From: an uncultured Hyphomicrobium sp.
Lineage (GTDB): Bacteria; Pseudomonadota; Alphaproteobacteria; Rhizobiales; Hyphomicrobiaceae
Direction of reading: 5' to 3'
Assembly (NCBI GenBank): GCA_934555825.1
Contig: CAKTFJ010000005.1
Span: forward strand, 95,207 to 159,206
DNA: 64,000 nucleotides
This document shows positions 17,961-26,915 of the stretch, in pieces. The notes beneath the pieces are model-generated. The model was not told the origin of the DNA and ran no database searches. It saw only the letters and a list, made by a program, of their open reading frames with translations. The position numbers and the translations under genes were made by a program. The number at the start of each line of letters is the position of its first letter. Position 1 is the stretch's first letter.

Positions 17961-19051
17961 GCGCTTACCGAGGGGGCGGTATGATCTGCGATCCTGCGCT
18001 CTTCATAGGCCGCGATCTGGGCGATTGAGAATGCGCGCATTTCGGCGCCCGCGCGATGGGCGCGATACCAGTCTGTCGTCCAGGCAAGTCCGTCCTTCAG
18101 GCTGAGGCGAGGTCGCCAACCCAGGGTGTGCATGGCCAGCGCCGAGTCGAGTTTCAGGATTGCGGCTTCTCCTGCGTGCGTGCCTGGTGCTTGCCGCCAG
18201 TGTTCGCCGCCACCGTCCGCTTCGCCGAGAGCGTTGGCGATGTCGGCGACGGTTGCGCTGCTTTGCTCGTTGGGCCCAAAATTGAGCGCAGGCGGCAGGC
18301 TGTCATCCGAGGCGTTTGCGAGGGCTTCAGCAAACGCCAGGTAGCCGCTGAGCGGTTCGAGAACGTGCTGCCAGGGGCGGACGGCGTTCGGGTAACGGAG
18401 TGCGATCGGTTGTCCCGCTTCTCGGGCGCGCATGAAATCCGGCACCAAGCGGTCTTTCGACCAGTCGCCGCCTCCGATAACGTTGCCGGCGCGCGCGGTG
18501 GCGAGGCGAACGTTGCCACCTTTGAAAAAGCTTTTCCGGTAGCTCTGACAGACAAGCTCCGTGCACGCTTTCGACGCGCTGTAGGGATCGTTTCCACCAA
18601 GAGCGTCGGTCTCGCCAAAAGTGTGGCCTCGTCCGTCGTTCGCATAGATCTTGTCCGAGGTCACGACGAGGATCACCCGGATTGTCGGGCACGCTCTTGC
18701 CGCTTCCAGGACGTTGACGGTGCCCATAACGTTCGTTTCGAAGGTCTCGACCGGATCGTCATAAGACGGGCGCACGAGCGCTTGGGCCGCCATGTGGATG
18801 ACGATCTCGGGAGATGAGACCGTGAACATTTCGCGCAGGCGGGCGAGGTTGCGGATGTCCTGGATGTGGTGGTGCTGGCTCTGCCACGGTGCCAGGAGCG
18901 TATAGAGAGACGGGGTCGTTTCCGGAGCCAGGGCGAGGGCCGAGACTTCTGCGCCGAGCTTTTCCAGCCAGAGGCAGAGCCATGCGCCCTTGAATCCCGT
19001 GTGCCCAGTCACAAGAACACGCCGGCCGTGCCAGAACGCCGTTAGCTCCAT
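17957..19051 (-). CDS. rfbG: CDP-glucose 4,6-dehydratase
   Basis: Extended short-chain dehydrogenase that converts CDP-glucose to CDP-4-dehydro-6-deoxyglucose. 364 residues from the ATG at 19051, which overlaps the rfbF stop and has GGAAAG upstream. The NAD-binding motif VTGHTGFKGAW sits near the N-terminus and the catalytic pair is in NDPYSASKACTELV (Tyr and Lys). The segments VRLATARAGNVIGGGDWSKDRLVPD and NAVRPWQHVLEPLSGYL are typical of RfbG. Middle gene of rfbF-rfbG-epimerase. Confidence 0.93.
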   Translation of the reverse strand: MELTAFWHGRRVLVTGHTGFKGAWLCLWLEKLGAEVSALALAPETTPSLYTLLAPWQSQHHHIQDIRNLARLREMFTVSSPEIVIHMAAQALVRPSYDDPVETFETNVMGTVNVLEAARACPTIRVILVVTSDKIYANDGRGHTFGETDALGGNDPYSASKACTELVCQSYRKSFFKGGNVRLATARAGNVIGGGDWSKDRLVPDFMRAREAGQPIALRYPNAVRPWQHVLEPLSGYLAFAEALANASDDSLPPALNFGPNEQSSATVADIANALGEADGGGEHWRQAPGTHAGEAAILKLDSALAMHTLGWRPRLSLKDGLAWTTDWYRAHRAGAEMRAFSIAQIAAYEERRIADHTAPSVSA

Positions 19052-19815
19052 ACTTTCCACGGCGCTTTCCCAGAGTTCCAAAGCTCTTCGAGCTGCACCC
19101 GCTCGCGCAGCGTATCCATGGGCTGCCAGAAGCCGTCATGCTTGAACGCGGCGAGTTGGCCTTCGGCTGCCAGCTTTTGGAGTGGCTCGGCTTCCCAGAC
19201 GGTGTCATCTGATCCGATCAGATCTACGACGGAGCGATCGAGCACGAAGAAGCCGCCGTTGATGCGTTGGCCGGTGGCTCTCGGTTTCTCGACGAAGGCG
19301 CTGACGCGGCCGTCTTCGATGTCCACGGTGCCGAAGCGGCCGGGAGGAGCGACAGCGCACATGGTGGCCTTAAGGCCATGGCTTCTGTGAAATGCGATTT
19401 CTGCTGCGATGTCGATGTCGCCGACGCCGTCGCCGTAGGTGAGGCAGAACGGACCTTCCGGATCGAGATAATCGCGCACGCGGCGAATGCGTCCGCCGGT
19501 CATGGAATGGGCGCCCGTATCGACGACCGTGACGCGCCAATTGATGCGCTGCGCGCCGTGGTAGGTGATGGCTTTGTTGGCTAGGTCGACCGTGATGTCA
19601 TTGTGATGCAGGCACAGGTTTACGAAGTACTCCTTGATCATATACCCCTTATAGCCGGCGCATATGATGAAGTCCGTCAACCCATGATGGGCATAGATGT
19701 TCATGATGTGCCAAAGGATCGGCTTTTCGCCGATCTCGACCAGCGGCTTTGGGCGAACACTGGTTTCTTCGGCGAGACGCGATCCGAGACCGCCTGCGAG
19801 AATCACAACCTTCAT
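19042..19815 (-). CDS. rfbF: Glucose-1-phosphate cytidylyltransferase
   Basis: 257-residue nucleotidyltransferase making CDP-glucose from CTP and glucose-1-phosphate, the entry step to CDP-linked (di)deoxyhexoses. The N-terminal signature LAGGLGSRLAEETSVRPKPL is clear. ICAGYKGYMIKEYF, the metal-binding YGDGVGDID and the C-terminal HDGFWQPMDTLRERVQLEELW are all characteristic of RfbF. First gene of the operon; overlaps rfbG. Confidence 0.94.
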   Translation of the reverse strand: MKVVILAGGLGSRLAEETSVRPKPLVEIGEKPILWHIMNIYAHHGLTDFIICAGYKGYMIKEYFVNLCLHHNDITVDLANKAITYHGAQRINWRVTVVDTGAHSMTGGRIRRVRDYLDPEGPFCLTYGDGVGDIDIAAEIAFHRSHGLKATMCAVAPPGRFGTVDIEDGRVSAFVEKPRATGQRINGGFFVLDRSVVDLIGSDDTVWEAEPLQKLAAEGQLAAFKHDGFWQPMDTLRERVQLEELWNSGKAPWKVWS

Positions 19816-20786
19816 TCAGGTGGCTCCGCGGCAACGAGAACGGATGGCCGATCGTTCGTAAAAGTGCGCGCGCCACATGGTGGGGTTGCGCGATCCCAAT
19901 AATGAGCATTTATCGAAGCCGAAACTTGAGCGAGGCTGTCGTTCATCTGTATGCGTTGGGACGGGTCGGGTTCCGGTGCCGTTCGTCGATGCGGAAGGCA
20001 CGGTCGTCGTCTCGGATTGCCTCCGGTGCCGCTCTATCAAAGTCATTGGGCGCGCCCCCTGCTTTCGTTCGTCATTCTTTGAGCGGATGCCGAGACGTAT
20101 GCCCGGAAGACACGGTTCATCTCGGGGGCGGCAACGCCGCTGCTCCCACTAAAGCGGAGGGTGCGTCGCCCGCCGACGGCCGCAGGCTCGACGCAATCCG
20201 CGCTCGGGGCAAGCGTCTTTGTGGCGTCAATGCCGGTCTTTTGGGTTTTTCCACGTAAGCGGGCTTCGGCCGCTGGGCGGGCCTCGATGCCGATTTCTGC
20301 GGGTATTGCCGCCGGATATTTCAGGTCGATCCCTTTCCACTTCGTCCATCTCACGGCGTGGATGCAGGATGGCGCGGTCGCGTTTCCGTAACGATCTCTA
20401 CAACCAGAACGAGATTGCATTTGATCGCAGCGAGGACGTTGCGGAACGGGCTTGGACGGCCACGATCGGGCCTTGAGTGCGGCTTTGCTCGGCGAAATCG
20501 TGAAGGCGGGCGCTTTGGGCTGATACCGAAATTAACGATTGGGCGAGAGAACCGGCCACGGTTTGTGAAGAAGATTCCGTGCATTGCGGCAAATTCCGTG
20601 AGGCGGCTTGCGCGAGCGGCAGTGCGATAGCACATTCGGCATCTGGCGGCTTCGGCTGCTAGAGCGTGATCATTTTGATTGAATCGGGATCACGCTCTAT
20701 CTCTTTGGTGAGACCGATGATTCACACTTCAGGTTGATAGGGCCTGAAGTGATCACGGTCTAACGGAGCTGAGAAAGCACTTCAAG
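19816..20786. other. 971-base region without a supported gene
   Basis: No open frame here has a recognisable protein, a good ribosome-binding site and plausible composition together. The rfbF promoter must lie near 19816-19950. The right end (20660-20763) holds a composite inverted-repeat element described separately. The remainder may be decayed coding sequence, but I could not identify any parent gene. Confidence 0.5.
20660..20763. repeat. Composite palindromic intergenic element
   Basis: Two perfect inverted repeats in tandem. The first has 12-base arms, TAGAGCGTGATC at 20660-20671 and GATCACGCTCTA at 20688-20699. The second has 9-base arms, CACTTCAGG at 20725-20733 and CCTGAAGTG at 20743-20751. 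It ends with GATCACGGTCTA (20752-20763), a one-mismatch copy of the first repeat's right arm. It ends 23 bases before the next ATG. The structure is like short mobile intergenic repeats of Rhizobiales, but I cannot test copy number here. Confidence 0.65.
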
Positions 20787-22211
20787 ATGGCGGAACGTGT
20801 CGTGCTCGTTACAGGGTCGCTGGCGGAGTCGCGCGTCCAGCGCGTCGCCGATCAGGTGGCGGGCGATAAGCTGGAGCCCATCGTTGCCAACGTCGGCGTC
20901 AAGGTGGCGGCGCTGATGACGACGGAGATCGTCGAGCGACGGCTCAAGCTGCCGGAGGCGGCCGACCGTGTCGTGATGCCGGGGCGCTTCCGCGGCGACC
21001 TAGAGCGCCTCTCCGATTTTTTCGGCACCCGCTTCGAACGCGGTCCCGACGAGGTTGCGGATCTTCCGGAGTATCTCGGCCATGCGAGAGGAAAAGTCGA
21101 TCTCTCGCGGCACAACTGCACGATCTTTGCAGAGATCGTCGATGCCACGCTGATGACGCCGGACGAGATCGTTGCGCGTTCGCGCAAGCTGCGTGCGGAC
21201 GGTGCCGACGTGATCGATCTTGGCTGTCTTCCCGACAGCCCGTTTCCGCACCTTGAGGACGCGATTGCTGCGCTTCATGCGGACGGCGCGAAGGTGAGCG
21301 TCGATTCTTTTAACTCCGACGAGCTTCTGAGGGCGACCAAGGCTGGTGCCGACTATCTGCTGAGCCTCTCCGAAAAGAACATTGGCATCGCGGACGAGGG
21401 GCCGGCTGTTCCGATCCTCATTTCTGCAGGTGCGGCCGATACTGCCAGCCTCGACCGCGCGATCGACATCATGATCGCGAAGGGCAAGCCGTTCTATGCC
21501 GATCCCATTCTCGATCCGATTCACTATGGCTTTGCGGCGTCGGTTGCGCGCTACGTGGATCTCAGGGCGCGGCGGCCGGATGTTCCCATCCTTATGGGCA
21601 TCGGCAATCTCACCGAGCTGACGGATGCGGATACGACGGGCATCAACGCTGTGCTCATGGGGCTTTGTTCGGAGCTCAATATCACAGCCGTGCTCGCCGT
21701 GCAGGTGAGCCCGCATTGCCGGACGGCGATCCGCGAGTTCGATCGTGCGCGGCGCGAATACTTCGCCGCCAAGGAAGCCGACGCGCTGCCCCAGGGGTTC
21801 GGTGGCGGGTTGATGGCACTGCGCGACAGGAGGTCGTTTGCTACGACGCCTGACGAGATCGCGAAGCTCGCTGCCGAGATCAAAGACCAGAATTACCGCA
21901 TCGAAGTGGCCGAGGACGGCGTCCATATCTACAATCGCAATGGCCATCATGTTTCCGGCGACCCGTTCCAGCTCTATCCGCATCTCGATACGCGCCAGGA
22001 TGCGGGGCACGCCTTCTATCTCGGCGTCGAGACAGCGCGTGCGGAGATCGCGTGGCGGCTCGGTAAGCGCTATGCGCAGGACGAGCCCTTGTCGTTCGGC
22101 ATCGTGGCTGAGACCCGCGGCTCGGCTGAAGACGCCCATCTCATGAAATTCAAGGATGCGGGCACGACTTTCGCGAAGGACAAGAAGAAGGAAGAGCCCA
22201 GCGAGACGTGA
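20787..22211 (+). CDS. Dihydropteroate-synthase-like protein (DUF6513-type)
   Basis: 474-residue protein with an N-terminal DUF6513-like domain (VVLVTGSLAESRVQRVADQV...) and a central TIM-barrel part resembling pterin-binding/dihydropteroate synthase enzymes (GADVIDLGCLPDSPFPHLEDAI, VSVDSFNSDELLRATKAGADYLLSL, PILMGIGNLTELTDADTTGINA). The C-terminal part ends with a charged tail. From memory, such proteins occur in archaea and in methylotrophic bacteria that use tetrahydromethanopterin, hence a suspected role in pterin-cofactor or C1 metabolism. The exact reaction is not known to me. Gene stands alone behind a palindromic repeat; no other C1 genes are nearby. Confidence 0.8.
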   Translation: MAERVVLVTGSLAESRVQRVADQVAGDKLEPIVANVGVKVAALMTTEIVERRLKLPEAADRVVMPGRFRGDLERLSDFFGTRFERGPDEVADLPEYLGHARGKVDLSRHNCTIFAEIVDATLMTPDEIVARSRKLRADGADVIDLGCLPDSPFPHLEDAIAALHADGAKVSVDSFNSDELLRATKAGADYLLSLSEKNIGIADEGPAVPILISAGAADTASLDRAIDIMIAKGKPFYADPILDPIHYGFAASVARYVDLRARRPDVPILMGIGNLTELTDADTTGINAVLMGLCSELNITAVLAVQVSPHCRTAIREFDRARREYFAAKEADALPQGFGGGLMALRDRRSFATTPDEIAKLAAEIKDQNYRIEVAEDGVHIYNRNGHHVSGDPFQLYPHLDTRQDAGHAFYLGVETARAEIAWRLGKRYAQDEPLSFGIVAETRGSAEDAHLMKFKDAGTTFAKDKKKEEPSET

Positions 22212-22335
22212 TGCGCATCTGGCGCTTGGATAGGTCCGCTGTAGGCGCACTTCGCCATCGGGAAGAACGCCGAGCTTGCCAGCCCTCGGGTTTTCCCTGA
22301 CATTCCCCGGAACTCCACGAAGGGAAACGGGGACC

Positions 22336-24153
22336 ATGGCTGCTGAGGGTTTGGGGCAAACGATCGGTCCGGTGGTCGTGCTGATGAGTGCGGCGGTGGC
22401 GGCGGTTCCGCTGTTCCGCCGATTGGGGCTCGGTTCGGTGCTCGGCTATTTCATTGCCGGTATGCTGGTGGGCCCATCGTTCCTCGGACTCTTCGTCAAT
22501 CCAGGCTCGATCCTGCATTTCGCCGAGCTTGGCGTCGTCATGTTCCTGTTCGTGATCGGACTCGAGCTGCGACCGCAGAAGCTATGGGCTATGCGCGGCC
22601 AGATTTTCGGGCTCGGTCTCGTGCAGGTCGGCGGCTGTATCGCGCTGCTGACTGCTGCAGCGGTTTACCTTTTCGATCTCCCTCCGGCTGTCGCTTTCGT
22701 TGCTGGCGCCGGATTTGTGATGTCTTCGACTGCCGTCATCATGTCGATCCTCGCCGAGCGAGGCGAGATCGCGAGCGCGAACGGCCAGAAGTCAGTGGCA
22801 ATCCTGCTGTTCGAAGACCTGATGATCGTGCCGCTGCTTGCCGTGGTTGCGTTTTTGTCGCCAGCGGCTCAGGGCGAGGCCGGACCTGAGGGTATCGCCC
22901 TCGCGCTCGGAGCGCTGGCGCTGCTGATCGTTGCCGGACGCTATCTACTCGATCCCTTCTTTGCGCTTCTTGCCAAGTCGGGCGCGCGGGAAGTTCTGAC
23001 GGCGGGCACGCTGCTCGTCGTTCTCGGATCTGCGCTTCTGATGGAGGTGTCCGGGCTTTCCATGGCCATGGGCGCGTTCATTGCGGGCGTCATGCTGTCG
23101 GGCTCGAGTTATCGGCATCAGATCGAAAGCGACATCGAACCGTTCCGCGGTTTGCTGATGGGTCTTTTCTTTCTCGCGGTCGGCATGTCTCTCGACCTCG
23201 GTGTGATCGCGGCGGACTGGGGGCTCGTTCTGGCGCTGCTGGCCACGTTCATGGTGGTGAAGGCGGTTGGCGTCTATGTCGTCGCGCGGCTGTTCGGGTC
23301 GCCCAACGTTGTGGCGTTGCACCGGACCTCCGTGTTTGTCCAGGGCGGCGAGTTTGCATTCGTGCTCTATCTCGCGGCGACGAGCGGCGGGCTTTTCACC
23401 GATCATCAAAATGCGATCTTCTCGACCGTCGTGATTTTGTCGATGGCGTTGACGCCGCTCATCCTGATCGCGACCGATCGCTTCTTGCGCGAAACGCCGT
23501 CGCTCGATGGCATGGAAGAGCCGCGCGATCTCAAAGGGCAGGTGCTGATCATCGGGTTCGGACGTTTCGGCCAGCTCACGTCGCAAATTCTGCTGGCGAA
23601 GGGAGTCGACGTTTCGATCATCGAGAACGATCCCGACATGATCCGGGCGGCGGAGCGCTTCGGGTTCAAGATCTTTTTCGGCGACGGAACGCGGCTCGAT
23701 ATCCTTCATCATTCCGGCGCGGAGGATGCCGAAGTCATCATGGTCTGCGTGGACGATCCGAAAGCAGCCAACCAGATCGTGGAGCTTGTAAAGCACGAAT
23801 TCCCGATGGCGCGGCTGCTTGTGCGCGCGTTCGACCGAGAACATGCGATCGACCTGATACGTGCAGGCGTGGACTATCAGATTCGCGAAACGCTCGAGTC
23901 TGCGTTTCTCATGGGTGCCGAAAGCCTGCGTGCGCTCGGTTGCGACGAGGATAGTGTCGCGGAAGCCGTGGCAGATATTCGGGAGCGCGACGCGGAACGC
24001 CTCACGATGCAGGTGCAGGGGGATTTTATGTCGGGACAAGACAGGCTGCATACGAAGCCGGTGCCCGAACCGCTGACCCACACCCGGCGATCGACCGACA
24101 AGCCCATTGTGAAAGCCGGGCCCGAGGGCGACACGCCGGGAGCGGGCGCGTAA
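22336..24153 (+). CDS. Monovalent cation:proton antiporter-2 (CPA2/KefB-like) with RCK domain
   Basis: 605-residue inner-membrane antiporter from the ATG at 22336, chosen because of GGGGACC upstream and because the first membrane segment (GPVVVLMSAAVAAVPLF) follows. About 12 membrane segments form a Na/H-exchanger domain (LGYFIAGMLVGPSFLGLF; FVAGAGFVMSSTAVIMSILAE; SMAMGAFIAGVMLSGS). A cytoplasmic RCK/TrkA-N domain follows with a Rossmann motif (VLIIGFGRFGQLTSQILL) and DGTRLDILHHSGAEDAEVIM. It resembles KefB/KefC K+ efflux systems gated by ligand binding to RCK. No KefF/KefG ancillary gene is adjacent. The extreme C-terminus is a disordered hydrophilic tail. Confidence 0.9.
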   Translation: MAAEGLGQTIGPVVVLMSAAVAAVPLFRRLGLGSVLGYFIAGMLVGPSFLGLFVNPGSILHFAELGVVMFLFVIGLELRPQKLWAMRGQIFGLGLVQVGGCIALLTAAAVYLFDLPPAVAFVAGAGFVMSSTAVIMSILAERGEIASANGQKSVAILLFEDLMIVPLLAVVAFLSPAAQGEAGPEGIALALGALALLIVAGRYLLDPFFALLAKSGAREVLTAGTLLVVLGSALLMEVSGLSMAMGAFIAGVMLSGSSYRHQIESDIEPFRGLLMGLFFLAVGMSLDLGVIAADWGLVLALLATFMVVKAVGVYVVARLFGSPNVVALHRTSVFVQGGEFAFVLYLAATSGGLFTDHQNAIFSTVVILSMALTPLILIATDRFLRETPSLDGMEEPRDLKGQVLIIGFGRFGQLTSQILLAKGVDVSIIENDPDMIRAAERFGFKIFFGDGTRLDILHHSGAEDAEVIMVCVDDPKAANQIVELVKHEFPMARLLVRAFDREHAIDLIRAGVDYQIRETLESAFLMGAESLRALGCDEDSVAEAVADIRERDAERLTMQVQGDFMSGQDRLHTKPVPEPLTHTRRSTDKPIVKAGPEGDTPGAGA

Positions 24154-24156
24154 GAG

Positions 24157-24189
24157 CATGGCGCCGTCCCCGAGGGGAGCGGCGCCATG
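24157..24189. terminator. Symmetric hairpin between convergent genes
   Basis: Perfect 10-base inverted repeat, CATGGCGCCG at 24157-24166 and CGGCGCCATG at 24180-24189, between the convergent antiporter and polyphosphate kinase genes. It lacks a clear T-run on either strand, so bidirectional termination is likely but not certain. Confidence 0.6.
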
Positions 24190-24215
24190 TGTTAGATCCT
24201 TCGCGCGACCGGTCT

Positions 24216-25136
24216 TCAGAACTTGCCCGGGACATAAAGCTCTTCCGGCACGGGCTTGCGCTGATAGTCCGGTTTATAGATCCGGTTCGGCAGCTCGACG
24301 CGCGGGCGCCCGATCTCGTCGTAGGGAATTTGCGTCAGAAAGTGCGCGATGCAATTGAGGCGCGCGCGCTTCTTGTCGACGGCGTCCACGATCCACCAGG
24401 GTGCTTCGGGAATGTGGGTTCGCTCCAACATATCCTCTTTCGCTTTTGTGTAGTCTTCCCACCGTTGGCGGGATTCGAGATCCATCGGCGAAAGCTTCCA
24501 TTGCTTCAAGGGATCGATGTTGCGCATGTGGAAGCGCAGGTGCTGTTCGCGGTCGGTGATCGAGAACCAGTATTTTATCAGGATCGTGCCGGAACGCACG
24601 AGCATCCGTTCGAACTCCGGTACGGAGCGGAAGAACTCTTCGACTTCATCTTCGCTGCAGAAGCCCATGACGCGCTCGACGCCTGCACGGTTGTACCAGG
24701 AGCGGTCGAACAGCACGATCTCGCCGCCTGCGGGCAGATGGGAGATGTAGCGCTGAAAATACCATTGCGTCTGCTCGCGGTCGTTCGGGGCCGGTAGAGC
24801 CGCGATGCGGCAGACACGCGGATTGAGACGCTGCGTGATGCGCTTGATCACGCCGCCCTTGCCGGCGGCGTCGCGCCCCTCGAACAGCACGACGACTTTG
24901 AGCTTGTTGTGGGCGACCCAGTCCTGAAGTTTGACGAGTTCGCCTTGCAGGCGGAACAGCTCACGAAAATACGTTTTTCTATCGAGTTGGCCTTCGGTTT
25001 CCGGCTGGTCGTCGCCGGACAACAACTGATCGAGGCGCTCGTCGTCCAGCTCCATTTCGAGCTCTTCATCGAACGAGTCGATCGCTTCGTCCTCAAGCCT
25101 TTGAGATAATGAATTTTTCGTCTCGACGTCCGACAT
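24216..25136 (-). CDS. ppk2: Polyphosphate kinase 2
   Basis: 306-residue PPK2-family enzyme that transfers phosphate between polyphosphate and nucleotides. The ATG at 25136 is chosen because GGAGGCGGG precedes it. An acidic N-terminal stretch (residues about 17-47) precedes the kinase core. The P-loop lies in FEGRDAAGKGGVIKR, followed by NPRVCRIAALPAPNDREQTQWYFQ, the lid/Walker-B segment VLFDRSWYNRAGVERVMGFC and RSGTILIKYWFSITDREQ. The length and single kinase domain suit a class I PPK2. Nucleotide preference (GDP or ADP) cannot be read from this. Confidence 0.95.
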   Translation of the reverse strand: MSDVETKNSLSQRLEDEAIDSFDEELEMELDDERLDQLLSGDDQPETEGQLDRKTYFRELFRLQGELVKLQDWVAHNKLKVVVLFEGRDAAGKGGVIKRITQRLNPRVCRIAALPAPNDREQTQWYFQRYISHLPAGGEIVLFDRSWYNRAGVERVMGFCSEDEVEEFFRSVPEFERMLVRSGTILIKYWFSITDREQHLRFHMRNIDPLKQWKLSPMDLESRQRWEDYTKAKEDMLERTHIPEAPWWIVDAVDKKRARLNCIAHFLTQIPYDEIGRPRVELPNRIYKPDYQRKPVPEELYVPGKF

Positions 25137-25232
25137 CCCGCCTCCGATGCACTGAAGCACTCTCTGGAAGGCAGAATGTTCTCGGCTTTGCTACGGTTTC
25201 ATGACGGCTGTCTCGTCGTGCTGGGCTGACGG

Positions 25233-25577
25233 TCAGGCGACATCCTCCGAGGCCGCGAGCGGCGACAGCTCGCTTGCCTTTCCGGGGCGGCCGTTCTCCG
25301 CATCGGCGTTGGGTAGCGGCGGCTTCTTGCCGGTGAGGTTGGGCCACAGGTCCGCATATTTGCGATTGACTTCAAGCCAGTGAGCGGTGGCCTGCGGCTC
25401 TGCGTCGGAGAAAATCGCGTCAGCCGGGCATTCCGGAACGCACACGCCGCAGTCGATGCATTCGTCGGGGTGAATGACGAGCATGTTCTCGCCTTCGTAG
25501 AAGCAGTCCACGGGGCAGACTTCCACGCAGTCGGTATATTTGCACTTGATGCAGTTTTCTGTGACGACGAAGGTCAT
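25233..25577 (-). CDS. fdxA: 7Fe ferredoxin FdxA
   Basis: 114-residue ferredoxin with one [3Fe-4S] and one [4Fe-4S] cluster. Cysteines at 9, 12, 17, 21, 25 and then 40, 43, 46, 50 ([34 protein letters not shown]) give the FdxA pattern. The C-terminal extension ([26 protein letters not shown]) is typical of alphaproteobacterial FdxA, which is a general electron carrier. Separate gene between PPK2 and the P460-type protein. Confidence 0.95.
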   Translation of the reverse strand: MTFVVTENCIKCKYTDCVEVCPVDCFYEGENMLVIHPDECIDCGVCVPECPADAIFSDAEPQATAHWLEVNRKYADLWPNLTGKKPPLPNADAENGRPGKASELSPLAASEDVA

Positions 25578-25638
25578 TGTGCCTCGATCTTATCATCCCT
25601 TGCTGGAGCTGTGACGGTTCTTTTCTGGCGATAAGCCG

Positions 25639-26142
25639 TCATCGGGCCATGTGCTCTAGCGAGAACAGGTGCTGTGTATCGGCGAGCGGTGCGTGGCACT
25701 GCCTGCAAGCGTTGAGATCCTTTTCCAAGCGCTTGCCGTCGGGGCTGAAAATCGCGAAGTCCCAGTCGCCGTTGCGCAGGTCTTCCGGAAAGGCTGTACC
25801 CCATCCCTCTCCTTTCTGCATCACGGCGACGGCCGCCAGTTTGTCTCGGATCCTAAGGCCCAAACTGCTTTTCTGTACTTTGCCGTTTTCGTCCTTCCTG
25901 GCCGCATAGATTTCGCCGACGAGAACGGAGCCGGTCGGCAGCTCTTTTCCGGCCTGGGCGGCCTCGATGGCGATGTCGTTTGCGAACAGATGGATGATCT
26001 GGTCCTCGTTCTGGACGCGGTCGAGATTTAGGTAGTTCGTAAACGTGCTCTTGTAGTCCGACGGGAACGAAATGCGTGCGTCGTCGGCCGCGGCCACACC
26101 TGTCATCAGGGCTAGTGCCAGAATCCATCCTGCTTTTGACAT
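25639..26142 (-). CDS. Cytochrome P460-family haem protein
   Basis: 167-residue secreted protein with a signal peptide (WILALALMTGVAAADD) and a C-terminal haem-binding CxxCH (LNACRQCHAPLADTQH). The N-terminal SFPSDYKSTFTNYLNLDR, the central PTGSVLVGEIY and the DWDFAIFSPDGKRL stretch fit the cytochrome P460 family (hydroxylamine oxidation, cytochrome c'-beta). Many members bind NO or CO and have no known catalysis. Whether the extra lysine cross-link of true P460 is present cannot be judged. It is a periplasmic monohaem protein of unknown substrate. Confidence 0.85.
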   Translation of the reverse strand: MSKAGWILALALMTGVAAADDARISFPSDYKSTFTNYLNLDRVQNEDQIIHLFANDIAIEAAQAGKELPTGSVLVGEIYAARKDENGKVQKSSLGLRIRDKLAAVAVMQKGEGWGTAFPEDLRNGDWDFAIFSPDGKRLEKDLNACRQCHAPLADTQHLFSLEHMAR

Positions 26143-26239
26143 TTATCGCGTCCTCCTAGGACTTCGTATCTCGCCGCTTCCTCAGTGGCGTTGTTGTTGT
26201 GACCGAGTGTGTTCGATGTCGTTTGCGTTTGCAGTCAGC

Positions 26240-26689
26240 TCACAGGGTACCCCAGCGAATAGCGAGCAATGAGAAGCCGATGAGAATTGCGAGCGGGATG
26301 GTTGCGATCTGTAGGACTGCTTCCCACCGCTTCATCTGTCCGGTGCAGACATCGACCAGGGCACTTTTGGCCTGGTCGTCTTTGATCCAACGGGCGTCAC
26401 GCTTGGATCTCATCCGCAGGAACAGAAGCGGGATCGCGAAGTAGACGGCGGTGAACGCAATGCCGACGCCGACGGCGAACAGCGCAGTTCCGGTGCCGAA
26501 GAAGGTGACGAACGCGACGATGAAGAACAAAACGTAGCAGGCCACCATGATCGGGCCGGCTATGGCAAGCAGGCCGTCGTCATGGTCGATCTCTTCCGTG
26601 TCGGTGGTGTCCCTTGCGCTCTCTTCCGGGTTTGGGACCGCATGAGGAGAGACGGCGGCGGGAACCGGCTTCTTAAGCGCAAGGGACAT
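26240..26689 (-). CDS. Hypothetical membrane protein
   Basis: 149 residues; not recognised. An acidic cytoplasmic N-terminus (PEESARDTTDTEEIDHDDG) precedes two close membrane segments (LAIAGPIMVACYVLFFIVAFV and GTALFAVGVGIAFTAVYFAIPLLF). A basic loop with conserved-looking DARWIKDDQAKSALVDVCTG follows, then a third membrane segment (IATIPLAILIGFSLLAIRW). The ribosome-binding site is a purine-rich AAGGAGGAGG just upstream. Position downstream of an AT-rich promoter-like region (26740-26790) suggests its own promoter. Confidence 0.7.
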   Translation of the reverse strand: MSLALKKPVPAAVSPHAVPNPEESARDTTDTEEIDHDDGLLAIAGPIMVACYVLFFIVAFVTFFGTGTALFAVGVGIAFTAVYFAIPLLFLRMRSKRDARWIKDDQAKSALVDVCTGQMKRWEAVLQIATIPLAILIGFSLLAIRWGTL

Positions 26690-26816
26690 AACCTCCTCCT
26701 TGGGTCTGCGATCTTTCCGAGTATCCGCAATTCGGGCTTGTGAATGCCGCTTCAGCTATAAGATATAAATATAATGCATCTTTAAGCGTTGTTCGTCCAC
26801 ATAGGAGATATTTTCT

Positions 26817-26849
26817 ATGCATCAAATCGTCGTGAGGGGTGATGCGTGA
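26817..26849 (+). promoter_or_regulatory. Possible 10-residue leader ORF
   Basis: ATG at 26817 with AGGAG nine bases upstream encodes MHQIVVRGDA and stops at 26847-26849, 66 bases before the DUF488 gene. Good ribosome-binding site but very short; it may be a leader peptide or chance. An AT-rich tract upstream (26750-26785) could hold promoters for both directions. Confidence 0.25.
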
Positions 26850-26915
26850 TGATGCGGCGCGCGTTTAGCGGGCAGTTGTGTACGCCGTCGTACTTTCGAT
26901 GAATGGATTTGATCG

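Noticed and set aside
20043..20420. 125-residue minus-strand open frame and overlapping plus-strand frames in the 971-base gap
   Set aside because: No ribosome-binding site with a plausible start, no family resemblance and unusual composition.
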